Assembly (NCBI GenBank): GCA_900696575.1
Contig: CAADHD010000016.1
Location: 1 to 64,000 of the forward strand
Source: an uncultured Bacteroidota bacterium
Lineage (GTDB): Bacteria; Bacteroidota; Bacteroidia; AKYH767-A; OLB10
Length of the DNA: 64,000 nucleotides
Direction of reading: 5' to 3'
Shown: in pieces, positions 33,790 to 43,600 of the stretch
How positions within the stretch are numbered: position 1 is the first letter of the stretch
Layout: the number at the start of each line of letters is the position of its first letter
Notes under the pieces: generated by a model
The model's input: the letters and a program-made list of their open reading frames with translations, nothing else
Told to the model about the DNA's origin: nothing
Database searches by the model: none
Translations under genes and position numbers: made by a program

Positions 33790-34383
33790 TTATGCCGGGT
33801 ATTGTTTCATCCTTTCACGGATTGTTTCAAGGTTTTTTTCTTTAACCGGTTGCCGTAATAGTTTAGAACTGGCAGTAAAGTAACGGTGTGTTGCAAGAAA
33901 TTCTGTTTGCAAACGGTCAAAGTCGAGCATGTTTTTCACTTTGCCGAAATGTTTGAACTCTTGATATAATTTTTCGGAGTAGATAAAAAAGTCGTCACGC
34001 CCTAAGTAATCAAGATCAGCATCGCACAAAATCTCAGCCAGTTTGTTTTTAGGAGATTGAGGAATTTGTGTGGCCATAATCAATTCGCAAACATTATCAG
34101 TCATTCCGTTACTAAAGAGTTTAAAAGTATGAGACCGGAATAATTCACAGCTTTTCGCTTCGTGTTCGTGAGTGCCAGTAAGGTAACCGGCATCATGATA
34201 CAAGGCTGCCAGTTTCAGCTTTAACAGGGAGTCTCCGTCTTTGATGTTTTCCCGTTCGGCAATTTCTTCACAGGATTTAATTACCTCCAAAGTGTGTACA
34301 TCATTGTGGTAAGACAGAAAAGGAGGTAAGCCTGAACGAAGCTGCAAAAGCAACTTGTCTTTTAACTGACCGAAAACATCCAT
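33790..34383 (-). CDS. HD-domain metal-dependent phosphohydrolase
   Basis: 197 residues. The HD signature is complete: LSYHNDVHTLEVIKS (first His), LAALYHDAGYLTGTHEHEAKSCEL (HD pair and further His), and CDADLDYLGRDDF (final Asp). Such proteins hydrolyse phosphoester or nucleotide bonds with two metals; the true substrate is unknown. It is first in a two-gene unit with the cNMP-fold kinase (17-base gap), hinting at a shared nucleotide signal (inference). Confidence 0.83.
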   Translation of the reverse strand: MDVFGQLKDKLLLQLRSGLPPFLSYHNDVHTLEVIKSCEEIAERENIKDGDSLLKLKLAALYHDAGYLTGTHEHEAKSCELFRSHTFKLFSNGMTDNVCELIMATQIPQSPKNKLAEILCDADLDYLGRDDFFIYSEKLYQEFKHFGKVKNMLDFDRLQTEFLATHRYFTASSKLLRQPVKEKNLETIRERMKQYPA

Positions 34384-34547
34384 AGGGTTAAGATGGTGTA
34401 AATATAAAAAGGTTAATGATTCATCTCACGTGCTTTGCCGGGTCTGCCAAATCAATGTCAGGCATTTTTGTATTTTTAATTTTATTGTTGAGGTTCCTTA
34501 TCAGGCTAACCCCCGTGTACAGAATGCAAAATCAAAATCTGAAATAC

Positions 34548-36533
34548 TTAGTCAATTATACCGTTATGGCGGAGGAAGGCGTCAAATTGTGCTTCGCGGC
34601 CAAGAAAATTTTTGACGATTATTGATTCGTCAACCGTGGCGCCTTTTTCAAGTACGTCATGCAGGTATTTTCTTCCTGCTTCAGGATTGAGCAACCCTTC
34701 TTTTTTTATCTGATAGTACATATCATCAGCATAAACTCTTGACCACATGTAACTGTAATAGCCGGCAGCATAATCTTTCAGATGGCCGAAGGATGTTTCG
34801 AAATGCGTACCTTCCAGATAAGGAAACAAGGTAATGGAATTCATCAAATTACGAACGGCATCGGTAGTGGTGTTTTTGTTTAAATCATAGCCGTCATGAT
34901 AAGTCATATCGAGCGAGGCATAGAATACCTGCTGAAGCAGAAAGATTCCGCTGTTTACATTGCGCGAATCTATCATGCGTTTATGCAAATCTTCAGGCAG
35001 CGTTTCACCTGTTTTGTAATGATGTGCAAACAGTTTCAGCGACTCATAATCCCATGCCCAGTTTTCAAAAAGCTGCGAAGGAACTTCTACAAAATCAATA
35101 GCGGTATTGGTTCCGGAAAAGTAATATACAGGAGATTTTGTGAGCAGGTGATGCACCAGATGACCGAACTCATGAAACATGGTTTCCACATCGTCATGAG
35201 TAAGGAGGGAAGGAGTAGTTTCCTGTGGTTTCGGAAAATTACAAACCAAAGCGGCACATGGTTTCTGATACGAACCATCACTCAATAATTTCCCGGCTGT
35301 AATGCCAAAGCAGGCCGCATGGCTAAATTTATTTTTCCGTGGAAACAGGTCAAGGTAAAATCCTGCTATGGTTTTATTTTCACTGATTACTTCGAAAAAG
35401 CGGACTTCTTCATGCCACACCGGTTGGTTATTAATTTCAATGATTTTAACTTCAAACAATTTTTCACAGATGGTGAATATACCCTTGAGTACTGAATTCA
35501 GCGGAAAGTATTCTCTCAGTTTTTCGGAGTTGATCTGATAGGCCGATTCCATCAGTTTCTCGGTATAATAGCTGCTTTGCCAGGGCATCAATGCACTGTC
35601 ATCACCGGTTGTATTTTTTTTAATTTCCATCAGCAGCGCATAGTCTTTCTTTGCTTTATCCTTTACCTTTTCTTTCAGGTTGTTTTCAAATTGCCAAACG
35701 GCTTCCGGAGTTTTGGCAACATTATCATCAATACTGAATTCGGCAAAGCTTTTATAACCGGTCATTCTGGCCATCTGGTTACGCAATGAAATAAGCTCTT
35801 TCAGCACTTCTTTATTGGCAGCCGCGCGGGTGGTAAAAGCTGTATAAAGTTTTTTGCGCGACTCATCGCTCTTACAGTATTTCATGAAAGGATGATAATC
35901 GGGGTAATCAAGAGTTACTAAAAAAGTACCATCCGGCTGTTTGCGTTGCTGAAGGTAGGATTCGGGAAGTCCTTCAATTTGCTGTGCTGTAAAACGGAAT
36001 TCGTGATGCTCTGAATCAATGTTATTGCTGAAAGCAATGCCAAGGTCGGAAATGCGGTCTTTGATTTTTTTCAGTTCAGCGCGTTTGGTTTCATCAAGGT
36101 TGCAGCCGTTTCGTTCAAAGCTTTTTATGATTTTATCTGCAAGCCTTTGCTGCCATCCGACCCATTTGTTTTTTTCATATACCGGTTTAAGCGCCTTGTA
36201 TAACTCTACATTCAAAGAAATTTCATTGAACATTTTTCCGGTTTCGGCTAATGATTTCATCGCCTGCTGCCGAATACTTTCATCGGGTGAAACATAACTC
36301 AGCAAATCAAGAAGATTATGTGCACGGCCTAACTGATTGAAAAGGTCATCCATCCTCAAAAAAGAAGTTTCAAAGGAGGCAGTGTTACTGATGGATATCA
36401 TTTCTTCCATTATCTGTTTTGAAAAGCTTATGGATTGAATTGTATATTCATTCAATGTTTCAGCAGTCATTGCAGAAAAGTCAATGGGTAAACTTGCATT
36501 TTTCAGGTTAGCGGTGTAGGTTCTGGTTTCCAT
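34548..36533 (-). CDS. M3-family zinc oligopeptidase
   Basis: 661 residues, the usual size of thimet/dipeptidyl-carboxypeptidase-type M3 enzymes. All-helical N-half, then the zinc site HDDVETMFHEFGHLVHHLL (HExxH with the following Glu supplied by DFVEVPSQLFENWAW), and the substrate-loop motif HYKTGETLPE with later YSYMWSRVYADDMY. No signal peptide, so cytoplasmic. It trims short peptides (about 5-15 residues). Some M3 members release dipeptides and are called Dcp; this one cannot be assigned more finely. Single gene, no recognised terminator. Confidence 0.9.
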   Translation of the reverse strand: METRTYTANLKNASLPIDFSAMTAETLNEYTIQSISFSKQIMEEMISISNTASFETSFLRMDDLFNQLGRAHNLLDLLSYVSPDESIRQQAMKSLAETGKMFNEISLNVELYKALKPVYEKNKWVGWQQRLADKIIKSFERNGCNLDETKRAELKKIKDRISDLGIAFSNNIDSEHHEFRFTAQQIEGLPESYLQQRKQPDGTFLVTLDYPDYHPFMKYCKSDESRKKLYTAFTTRAAANKEVLKELISLRNQMARMTGYKSFAEFSIDDNVAKTPEAVWQFENNLKEKVKDKAKKDYALLMEIKKNTTGDDSALMPWQSSYYTEKLMESAYQINSEKLREYFPLNSVLKGIFTICEKLFEVKIIEINNQPVWHEEVRFFEVISENKTIAGFYLDLFPRKNKFSHAACFGITAGKLLSDGSYQKPCAALVCNFPKPQETTPSLLTHDDVETMFHEFGHLVHHLLTKSPVYYFSGTNTAIDFVEVPSQLFENWAWDYESLKLFAHHYKTGETLPEDLHKRMIDSRNVNSGIFLLQQVFYASLDMTYHDGYDLNKNTTTDAVRNLMNSITLFPYLEGTHFETSFGHLKDYAAGYYSYMWSRVYADDMYYQIKKEGLLNPEAGRKYLHDVLEKGATVDESIIVKNFLGREAQFDAFLRHNGIID

Positions 36534-36563
36534 AAGAAGGGTTAAAACAGGTGATACAAAAAA

Positions 36564-37271
36564 TTAGATTCCGGTTAGTTTGCAATACGTTTCAGCAGCT
36601 AATTGTTCGGCTTTCTTTTTTGAAAAATCGCTGGCAGCAGCTACTTGCTGATCATTAACGAGAAGGGTTACCTTTATCAGGCGCGAATTGGCAGGGTCAT
36701 CAGACGATTCGAAGGCAACGCTGTGTTTATGGCGCTGCGCCCAGTTTAGCAGGCGGCTCTTGTAATTCTTTTCGGTATTCTCCAGTTCGTTCAGGTCAAT
36801 GTAAAGATTAACCATTCTTTCAAGAATAAACTTTTTAGCAACCGAATACCCTTTATCCATATAGATAGCGCCAATGAGCGCTTCGTAAGCATCGCCAAAC
36901 ATTGACTTGTAAGAGCCGGGGTGCGTATCTTTGATGATGAGTTTATCAAGCCCCATTTTAATGGCCATGGTTTTAAGGTTTTCGCGGCTCACAATTTTGG
37001 AACGCATTTCGGTCAGAAAACCTTCATCGCGGTAAGGAAACCTGCGGAAGAGGTGTTCGGCAATAACAGCCCCCAGAATGGCATCGCCCAGAAATTCAAG
37101 CCTTTCGTTGGTCAGTATTTTACCGTTGGGCAATTGCCGGGCAGCAGAAATATGGCTTAATGCAAGTTTATAAACAGAAATGTTGCGGGGCATAATGCCG
37201 GTAAGATTACGAATGCTCGTAATCAGTTTTTTTTCACTACTGAAAATAAATTTGATGTACTCAACTAACAA
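36564..37271 (-). CDS. rnc: Ribonuclease III
   Basis: 235 residues. The RNase III signature is NERLEFLGDAILGAVIAEHLF (about residues 59-79) with catalytic acids, the second acidic patch is GDAYEALIGAIYMDKG, and the C-terminal ~70 residues form a dsRNA-binding domain (NYKSRLLNWAQR ... AASDFSKKKAEQLAAETYCKL). It cuts double-stranded RNA in rRNA maturation. The only in-frame start that keeps the N-terminus is a TTG immediately after the fabF stop (TGA TTG), which suggests coupled translation. Third gene of acpP-fabF-rnc. Confidence 0.93.
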   Translation of the reverse strand: MLVEYIKFIFSSEKKLITSIRNLTGIMPRNISVYKLALSHISAARQLPNGKILTNERLEFLGDAILGAVIAEHLFRRFPYRDEGFLTEMRSKIVSRENLKTMAIKMGLDKLIIKDTHPGSYKSMFGDAYEALIGAIYMDKGYSVAKKFILERMVNLYIDLNELENTEKNYKSRLLNWAQRHKHSVAFESSDDPANSRLIKVTLLVNDQQVAAASDFSKKKAEQLAAETYCKLTGI

Positions 37272-38528
37272 TCAATCTGTATATTTTTTAAATATGACGG
37301 TAGCGTTATGCCCACCGAATCCGAAAGTATTACTCAAAGCAGCATTGACTTTTGTTTTAATCGCTTTGTGGAATGTGAGATTCAGACGCGAATCAATTTC
37401 AGGGTCATCAGTAAAATGATTGATGGTAGGCGGAACAATATCATCCCTTACAGAGAGAATAGAAGCCAGTGCTTCGACTGCACCGGCCCCGCCCAGCAGA
37501 TGGCCGGTCATGGATTTGGTAGAACTGATGTGAAGTTTGTAAGCATGTTCGCCAAATGCTTTCTGAATGGCTTTTAACTCCTGCGGATCTCCAATAGGAG
37601 TGGAAGTGCCATGAGTATTGACATAATCAATTTCTACGGGTTTCATTTCTGCATCGCGCAGTGCATTGACCATTACATGGTATGCCCCGAAACCTTCGGG
37701 GTGCGGGGCAGTCATGTGATAAGCATCGGCACTCATACCACCGCCAACCATTTCGGCATAAATTTTAGCTCCGCGTTTTTTGGCATGTTCCAGTTCTTCA
37801 AGAATAATGCATGCACCGCCTTCGCCCATTACAAAACCATCGCGGTCTTTATCGTAAGGACGTGAAGCTGTAGCGGGGTCATCATTTCGTGTGCTTAAAG
37901 CATGCAAAGCATTAAAGCCTCCAACACCAGACTCATTGATTGGAGCTTCGCTTCCTCCGGTTAGCATTACATCTGCCATGTTGAGACGTATGTAATTAAA
38001 AGCATCAATAAGTGCATTAGTTGAGGATGCACAGGCCGATACAGTTGCGAAATTGGGACCTCTGAAACCATAGCGCATGGAAATATGCCCGGGCGCAAGG
38101 TCAATAATCATTTTCGGAATGTAGAACGGGTTAAAACGCGGTGTACCATCGCCTTTGGCAAATTGTAGTACCTCATCCTGAAATGTTTTTAATCCTCCTA
38201 CTCCTGAACCCCATATTACACCGGTACGGTCAGGGTCAATGGCCGGGTTGTTTTCCAATCCGGCATCCTGAACTCCCTGAACAGATACGGCAATAGCATA
38301 ATGAGAGAAAGGATCCATTTTACGTAACTCCTTTTTCTCAATAAAATCAGCCGGGTCGAAGCCCTTGACTTCGCAGGCAAAACGGGTTTTAAACTTAGAC
38401 GCATCAAAGCGGGTAATAGGTCCGGCTCCGCTTACTCCGGCAGTAATGTTTTTCCAGAAATCGTTAACATTATTGCCTAAAGGCGTAAGCGCACCAAGCC
38501 CGGTTACTACTACCCGTCTAAGCTTCAT
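37272..38528 (-). CDS. fabF: 3-oxoacyl-ACP synthase II
   Basis: 418 residues. Catalytic triad of the condensing enzyme: Cys in VSACASSTNAL, His in YVNTHGTSTPIGD, His in SKSMTGHLLGGAGA; C-terminal NTFGFGGHNATVIF. It condenses malonyl-ACP with acyl-ACP in fatty acid elongation. It lies 14 bases after acpP and directly abuts rnc, the order conserved in Bacteroidota. Confidence 0.96.
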   Translation of the reverse strand: MKLRRVVVTGLGALTPLGNNVNDFWKNITAGVSGAGPITRFDASKFKTRFACEVKGFDPADFIEKKELRKMDPFSHYAIAVSVQGVQDAGLENNPAIDPDRTGVIWGSGVGGLKTFQDEVLQFAKGDGTPRFNPFYIPKMIIDLAPGHISMRYGFRGPNFATVSACASSTNALIDAFNYIRLNMADVMLTGGSEAPINESGVGGFNALHALSTRNDDPATASRPYDKDRDGFVMGEGGACIILEELEHAKKRGAKIYAEMVGGGMSADAYHMTAPHPEGFGAYHVMVNALRDAEMKPVEIDYVNTHGTSTPIGDPQELKAIQKAFGEHAYKLHISSTKSMTGHLLGGAGAVEALASILSVRDDIVPPTINHFTDDPEIDSRLNLTFHKAIKTKVNAALSNTFGFGGHNATVIFKKYTD

Positions 38529-38542
38529 GCAGGCTGGAAGAT

Positions 38543-38779
38543 TTACTTGGAGTTGGCCTTAATATATTCTACGGCCTGGCCTACGGTACTTATTTTTTCA
38601 GCCTGATCGTCAGGTATGGCAATGTTGAATTCTTTTTCGAACTCCATGATTAATTCAACGGTATCGAGCGAATCGGCACCTAAATCGTTTGTAAAGCTTG
38701 CTTCATCGGTTACTTCAGAAGCTTCAACTCCTAATTTGTCAACAATGATGTCACGTACTTTAGCTGAAATGTCAGACAT
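38543..38779 (-). CDS. acpP: Acyl carrier protein
   Basis: 78 residues, acidic, with the phosphopantetheine serine in [19 protein letters not shown]. It carries acyl chains for FabF, encoded next. Promoter box TACATTTG lies 31 bases upstream, so this gene heads the acpP-fabF-rnc operon. Confidence 0.97.
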   Translation of the reverse strand: MSDISAKVRDIIVDKLGVEASEVTDEASFTNDLGADSLDTVELIMEFEKEFNIAIPDDQAEKISTVGQAVEYIKANSK

Positions 38780-38810
38780 GTTTTAATGGTTTTTTGGTTT
38801 AAGACGGGGG

Positions 38811-38818
38811 CAAATGTA
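38811..38818 (-). promoter_or_regulatory. -7 box TACATTTG of the acpP operon
   Basis: Exact TAnnTTTG match on the minus strand, in the 72-base gap between the AbgT gene and acpP. Confidence 0.55.
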
Positions 38819-38851
38819 AAAAAATACAGATTGAATGCAGTCGGTTGTATT

Positions 38852-40375
38852 TTAAGGAGTGTAATGGAGCGGAGCGCCCGGTCCAATTGGCAACCCAAAA
38901 GATATCCAGGCAATGAACATTACAGCCCAACCGAGGAAGAATACTACTGAATAAGGCAACATGGTAGCTACAAGGGTACCAATGCCGCTTTTCTTTTCAT
39001 ACCGTTCGAAGAAGCTGATGATAAGAGCAAAGTATGACATCATGGGCGAAATAATGTTGGTAACGCTGTCGCCTATGCGGTAACAGCCCTGAGTAAGTTC
39101 TGGTGAGTAGCCAAGCAGCATGAACATTGGCACAAAAACCGGAGCCATAATGGCCCATTTGGCTGAAGCACTTCCCATAAACAGGTTAATAATGGCTGAA
39201 AAAATTATCAATCCTATTAATAAAGGGATTGTGCCCATGTTCAGGGCTTTCATCAGGGCTGCGCCCTTTACGGCTACAATCAACCCTATGTTTGTCCACC
39301 CGAAATACGCCACAAACTGTGCTGCAAAAAATACAAGTACTATGTATCCGCCCAGGGTTTTCATGGAATTATCCATTCCGGAAATAACATCTTTTTCGTT
39401 CTTGATTTTTCCGGCACCTATTCCATAAGCAATAGCCACAATGGCCGCAGCGAGAAAAAGAAATGCTACAATGCCCGACAGGAATGGCGATTTGAGTAAT
39501 GACGGGTCTTTTAAATCGCGCAGGAAACCATCAGAGGGCAATAACCCCCAAAGAATAAGTATGGTAATAATAAGGGTAGCTACAAATGCATATTTCAAAC
39601 CGCGGTTTTCTTCTTTGGTTAATGGTTTTATTTCTTCTGCCTGTGCATGGCCGGTATAAGGCCCAAGGCGGGGAATAACTATTTTCTCGGTTACCCAGGT
39701 TCCTAGAAAGGTTAAGAGAAAGGTAGAAACAAACATGAAATAATAATTGCAGGCAGGATTGACCGAGTACTCATGATTAACAATGCGTGCGGCTTCCTGC
39801 GTTAGTCCGCTGAGTAAAGGATCAACGGTTCCTAACAAAAGATTGGCAGAATAACCGCCCGATACTCCGGCAAAGGCTGCTGCCAATCCTGCAATTGGAT
39901 GTTTACCTACTGCATGAAAAATAACCGCTGCCAGCGGAACCAAAACCACATAACCTACTTCGCTGGCCGTGTTCGACATAATACCGAGAAAGACAACAAC
40001 GGCTGTGATCCAGCTCTTGGGTGCTTTGGTAATGACCTTACGGATAAGCGAGCCGATAAGGCCGGTTGATTCGGCAATGCCAATGCCCATTAACGCTACA
40101 AGCACTGTACCCAGCGGTGCAAAACCTGTAAAGTTGGTTACCATTTTATTTACAATCATGTGAAAACCTTCTTTTGAAAGGAGGTTAAACACCGTGATAA
40201 CATCGCCTTTGCCGGGATGGATGGCCTGTACATTCAGAGCTGATAAAATGCCGCTGAGAACAATTACCAGCAATGCGCAGATAGCAAACAGGGCAGAAGG
40301 ATGGGGCAGAGCATTGCCTCCGCGCTCAACTATGATAAGAAACTTTTGAAGAACACTTTTTTTGGGTTGTGACAT
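38852..40375 (-). CDS. AbgT-family transporter
   Basis: 507 residues with about eleven membrane helices. N-terminal [63 protein letters not shown] and C-terminal [50 protein letters not shown] are AbgT (p-aminobenzoyl-glutamate transporter) signatures. Members import folate breakdown products or export sulfonamide-like antimetabolites. The direction and substrate here are unknown. Same direction as acpP, but that operon has its own promoter. Confidence 0.92.
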   Translation of the reverse strand: MSQPKKSVLQKFLIIVERGGNALPHPSALFAICALLVIVLSGILSALNVQAIHPGKGDVITVFNLLSKEGFHMIVNKMVTNFTGFAPLGTVLVALMGIGIAESTGLIGSLIRKVITKAPKSWITAVVVFLGIMSNTASEVGYVVLVPLAAVIFHAVGKHPIAGLAAAFAGVSGGYSANLLLGTVDPLLSGLTQEAARIVNHEYSVNPACNYYFMFVSTFLLTFLGTWVTEKIVIPRLGPYTGHAQAEEIKPLTKEENRGLKYAFVATLIITILILWGLLPSDGFLRDLKDPSLLKSPFLSGIVAFLFLAAAIVAIAYGIGAGKIKNEKDVISGMDNSMKTLGGYIVLVFFAAQFVAYFGWTNIGLIVAVKGAALMKALNMGTIPLLIGLIIFSAIINLFMGSASAKWAIMAPVFVPMFMLLGYSPELTQGCYRIGDSVTNIISPMMSYFALIISFFERYEKKSGIGTLVATMLPYSVVFFLGWAVMFIAWISFGLPIGPGAPLHYTP

Positions 40376-40554
40376 GGGTTATGTTGATTTATTGGGTGGC
40401 TAAAATAGGAAGTGCGGAATAATAGAATCAGCCAGAGGCGGAAAGGTTGAATGTTTGAGAGGAGTCGGTAAGCACAAACATGCAATGCCGGGTTTCAGAC
40501 TACGGACAGCGAGGTTCCACTATTGTTAGTGAAGAAAACGTAATGACAAGATCA

Positions 40555-40590
40555 ATAAGAAAAAGCCCCGCAACTATTAATTGCGGGGCT
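40555..40590 (-). terminator. Terminator of the S8 protease gene
   Basis: AGCCCCGCAA (40564-40573) pairs with TTGCGGGGCT (40581-40590) over a 7-base loop. The A-run on the left reads as T on the minus strand, just after the stop at 40614. Confidence 0.85.
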
Positions 40591-40613
40591 GTTGGTTTGG
40601 TTATGTGTGCCGG

Positions 40614-43600
40614 TTACTGTATGGCTATTTTCTGCCGGTAAATAATGTTGTCGGATTTTATATTGATATGGTAAAGGCCCTTGGCAAAGCTGCGCATGTC
40701 AACCAGGGTGTTGTTTGATGCAGCGAGCATGGTTTGAACAAGCCTTCCGCCTGCATCAAAAATTTCGATAACGGCCGGTTTGTTTTTCAGCAAATCAGAT
40801 TTGATGAGGACATTGAATATTCCGTTGGAAGGATTGGGCATAATGGCCACTTCATTTGAAGCCGTAACGGAGCTGATTCCCGTAACATCATATACGTTTA
40901 TATTATCAAGAAACAGATTATTGCCATAACCATTGATGTTTACAAAACGCACGAGGATGTTGCTGCCAATAAAGGGAATAAGGTCAACCGTATCTTTACG
41001 CCATTGTGTAGCGGCAGTGGGTGTCCAGTCGGCTGTTTGATCAGGTGCGGTAGCAAGGTCTGAGCCTCCTTTAAAATATACGCCTGTTATCCATGTTTGT
41101 CCGCAATCGGGCGAAATGTCAATGCGCATGGTGTCGCTGTAAACTGCAGAGTAACGGACATAAGCCACATCAAATGTCATTTGAGGTGCAAGGGCATTGG
41201 TTACATTGAATTCAAAAGTTTCAAGAACATCCTCAGCACCCGGATTGTTGTAGTTGTAGTTATTTATGTATGCGGCATTGGTAGGATTGCCCGAATAGCC
41301 GGTAATGTTATTGATTCCCTGCCAGGTGTAAGCGCCACCGGCCGGAATTACATTCCAAGCTGCAGGAGGAAACACTCCGCTCTGAAAATCTTCAACTAAA
41401 GGTATGCTTACCGGACTGCTGATGATGACGGCATTGGGTTGTGAGTAAGTATCGCTGCCGAATGCATTAGATGCTACGAGTGTTACATCATAAAATCCTG
41501 CAGTGTTGAATTGTACCTGCGGGTTTTGTGAAGTGGCCGATGTGCCGTTTACAAAAGTTACTGTGGATGGATTGAATGACCAGTTCCACGAAGTAGGATT
41601 ATTGGTGCTTAAATCGGTAAACTGTACAATTTTTCCTACGCAGCCGTTGCTGGCAGATGCTGTGAAGTTGGCAACAGGCGGAGCGGCAGCTTCAATAATG
41701 TTGATGTCATCAAGTGCAATATCACTTTCAAAACCATTACCTGTTGTACCGCGGAAACGCACTACAATGTTCTGACCGATATAAGGCGTAAGGTTAACAG
41801 TACCCAGATTCCATTGATTACCCTGATTGCCGGAGATGGTTGGAATTACATTGTTGTTCCACACTCCGTTTGCCATAATATCCACGCTCAGGCTTCCCAT
41901 GCTGGTACCCCACATGTGATACCAGAAGGTAAGTTGCGGATTAACCGCACCCGTTAAATCCATGCAGGGAGAAGTAAGGATGGCAAGCTGATTATTACAG
42001 GTTCCCGATGCTTCAAGGTAAATGTATTTACCGGCATTGGTTCCTAAGGTGTGGTCATTAGTCGGTCCTGTTCCTGCAGAAGCCGTAGCTCCGTTATGTG
42101 TACGCCAGTCAATATTGTCTTCGCTGCCGTTGGCCGCATTAAGCCATCCGTTGGATAATGAACAGATGGTTGCTCCGCAATTGGTAGTTACGGCACAATT
42201 GGTAAAGGATTGAAAATCTTCGATAACCGGAATGGTAACTCCGGCACCGCCAATGATGTTGGTCGAATGAGACGAAGTGTCGTTATAGATATTCATATCA
42301 CCCGGATAATCGGTCCATGCAACTATGCTGTTGTTTCCCGGAATGTTTAAAGTAGCTTGTGTGGCGAATGTATAAATAGCGGTTTGGTTCTGATTTAATG
42401 TTCCGGTATAAGTTTCAGTTACGATGGCTCCTCCGTTTATTTGATAACTGATCGGAATGTTTGAAACCGGATTGATACCGCGGTTTTCAATTTCAACAGA
42501 AACATCGTAAGGATTATTAGCCATGCAGGCCTGTAAACTTCCGGCTGCAGGAGTAACGATTTGTTTCAGCTCCACATCAAAAAGCATGGGGCAGTTTACC
42601 ACTCCGGGAGCTTTGTAAACTGCATTGGCTCTGCGGCCTTTAAATCCGTTAGCGTTTACAGCACGTACGCTGAACCAGTATCCGTTTGAAACATTGTTCA
42701 AACCTGTAACTACAAAATCAGTGGTGGTTGATGTGCCGATGGAATCCATATACATGGTTCCCAGCTTGCTTATTTCATACCAGGCAGCGCCATTAACGCC
42801 AACCCAGGTTAATCGCAGAGAGTCAGGACATGACCAGTCAACCTGTATGTTGGTGGGCAGGCCGATGATGGAGAAATTGTCAGGACTCATCCCCGAAACA
42901 CTTCCACGAGTAACACGCACACGCGCCTGGCCTGTAATGGTTCCGGGAATCGTCCAATCATATTGCTGTGAGGAAGCTGAAACATTGTTGGCAATCAGAT
43001 TCCATGTTGAGCCGGCATCGGTCGAGTATTCTAAGGTAAAAGTGCCAAGGCCTTTCAATCCATCCCAACGAATTAATTCCTGCTGGCCCGGAACAAAGCC
43101 TTCACCGCCTATCGGGTAAGTTACGGTTATTTCATCAGTACGAAATTCATAAACGAGGTAATACTCCTGAGGCCCTGCGGGAATGGCAAAGCCGTCAACA
43201 TTCACTGTGTAGGTACCTGCAGCAGGGTTATCAATGGTTATCTGCTCCATGTTATTAAGATGGTCAGGACCGCGTGTGGCATTGGAAGTAATGGCGGCAA
43301 CCGTAGGGGTATGGTCAAGCACCCATGGATCCCAATTAACAGAAGATGGGTCAGTAATGGTTACATCTATATCATTTACCAAAGAAACGGATGCGCCCGG
43401 TGAGCCGCCTTCATCATGCCAGTAAACCATAACGCGGAGTTCAGTAACATTGGCAGGAACGGTGATGGTATGTGTATTAGTTACTCCCTGAGAAACGGAA
43501 GCTGCTATATAACGTCCGTCTTCTAAAGTTTGCAATGCGCGCAATGCATTAACCCGCCCATAGCCGTAAGTAAAGTCGGGGCCGGGATTACCAATATCTT

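Noticed and set aside
40376-40554. Possible tRNA or structured RNA between the AbgT and S8 genes
   Set aside because: No cloverleaf, CCA-type end or conserved tRNA bases could be placed; only the terminator at 40555-40590 is clear.
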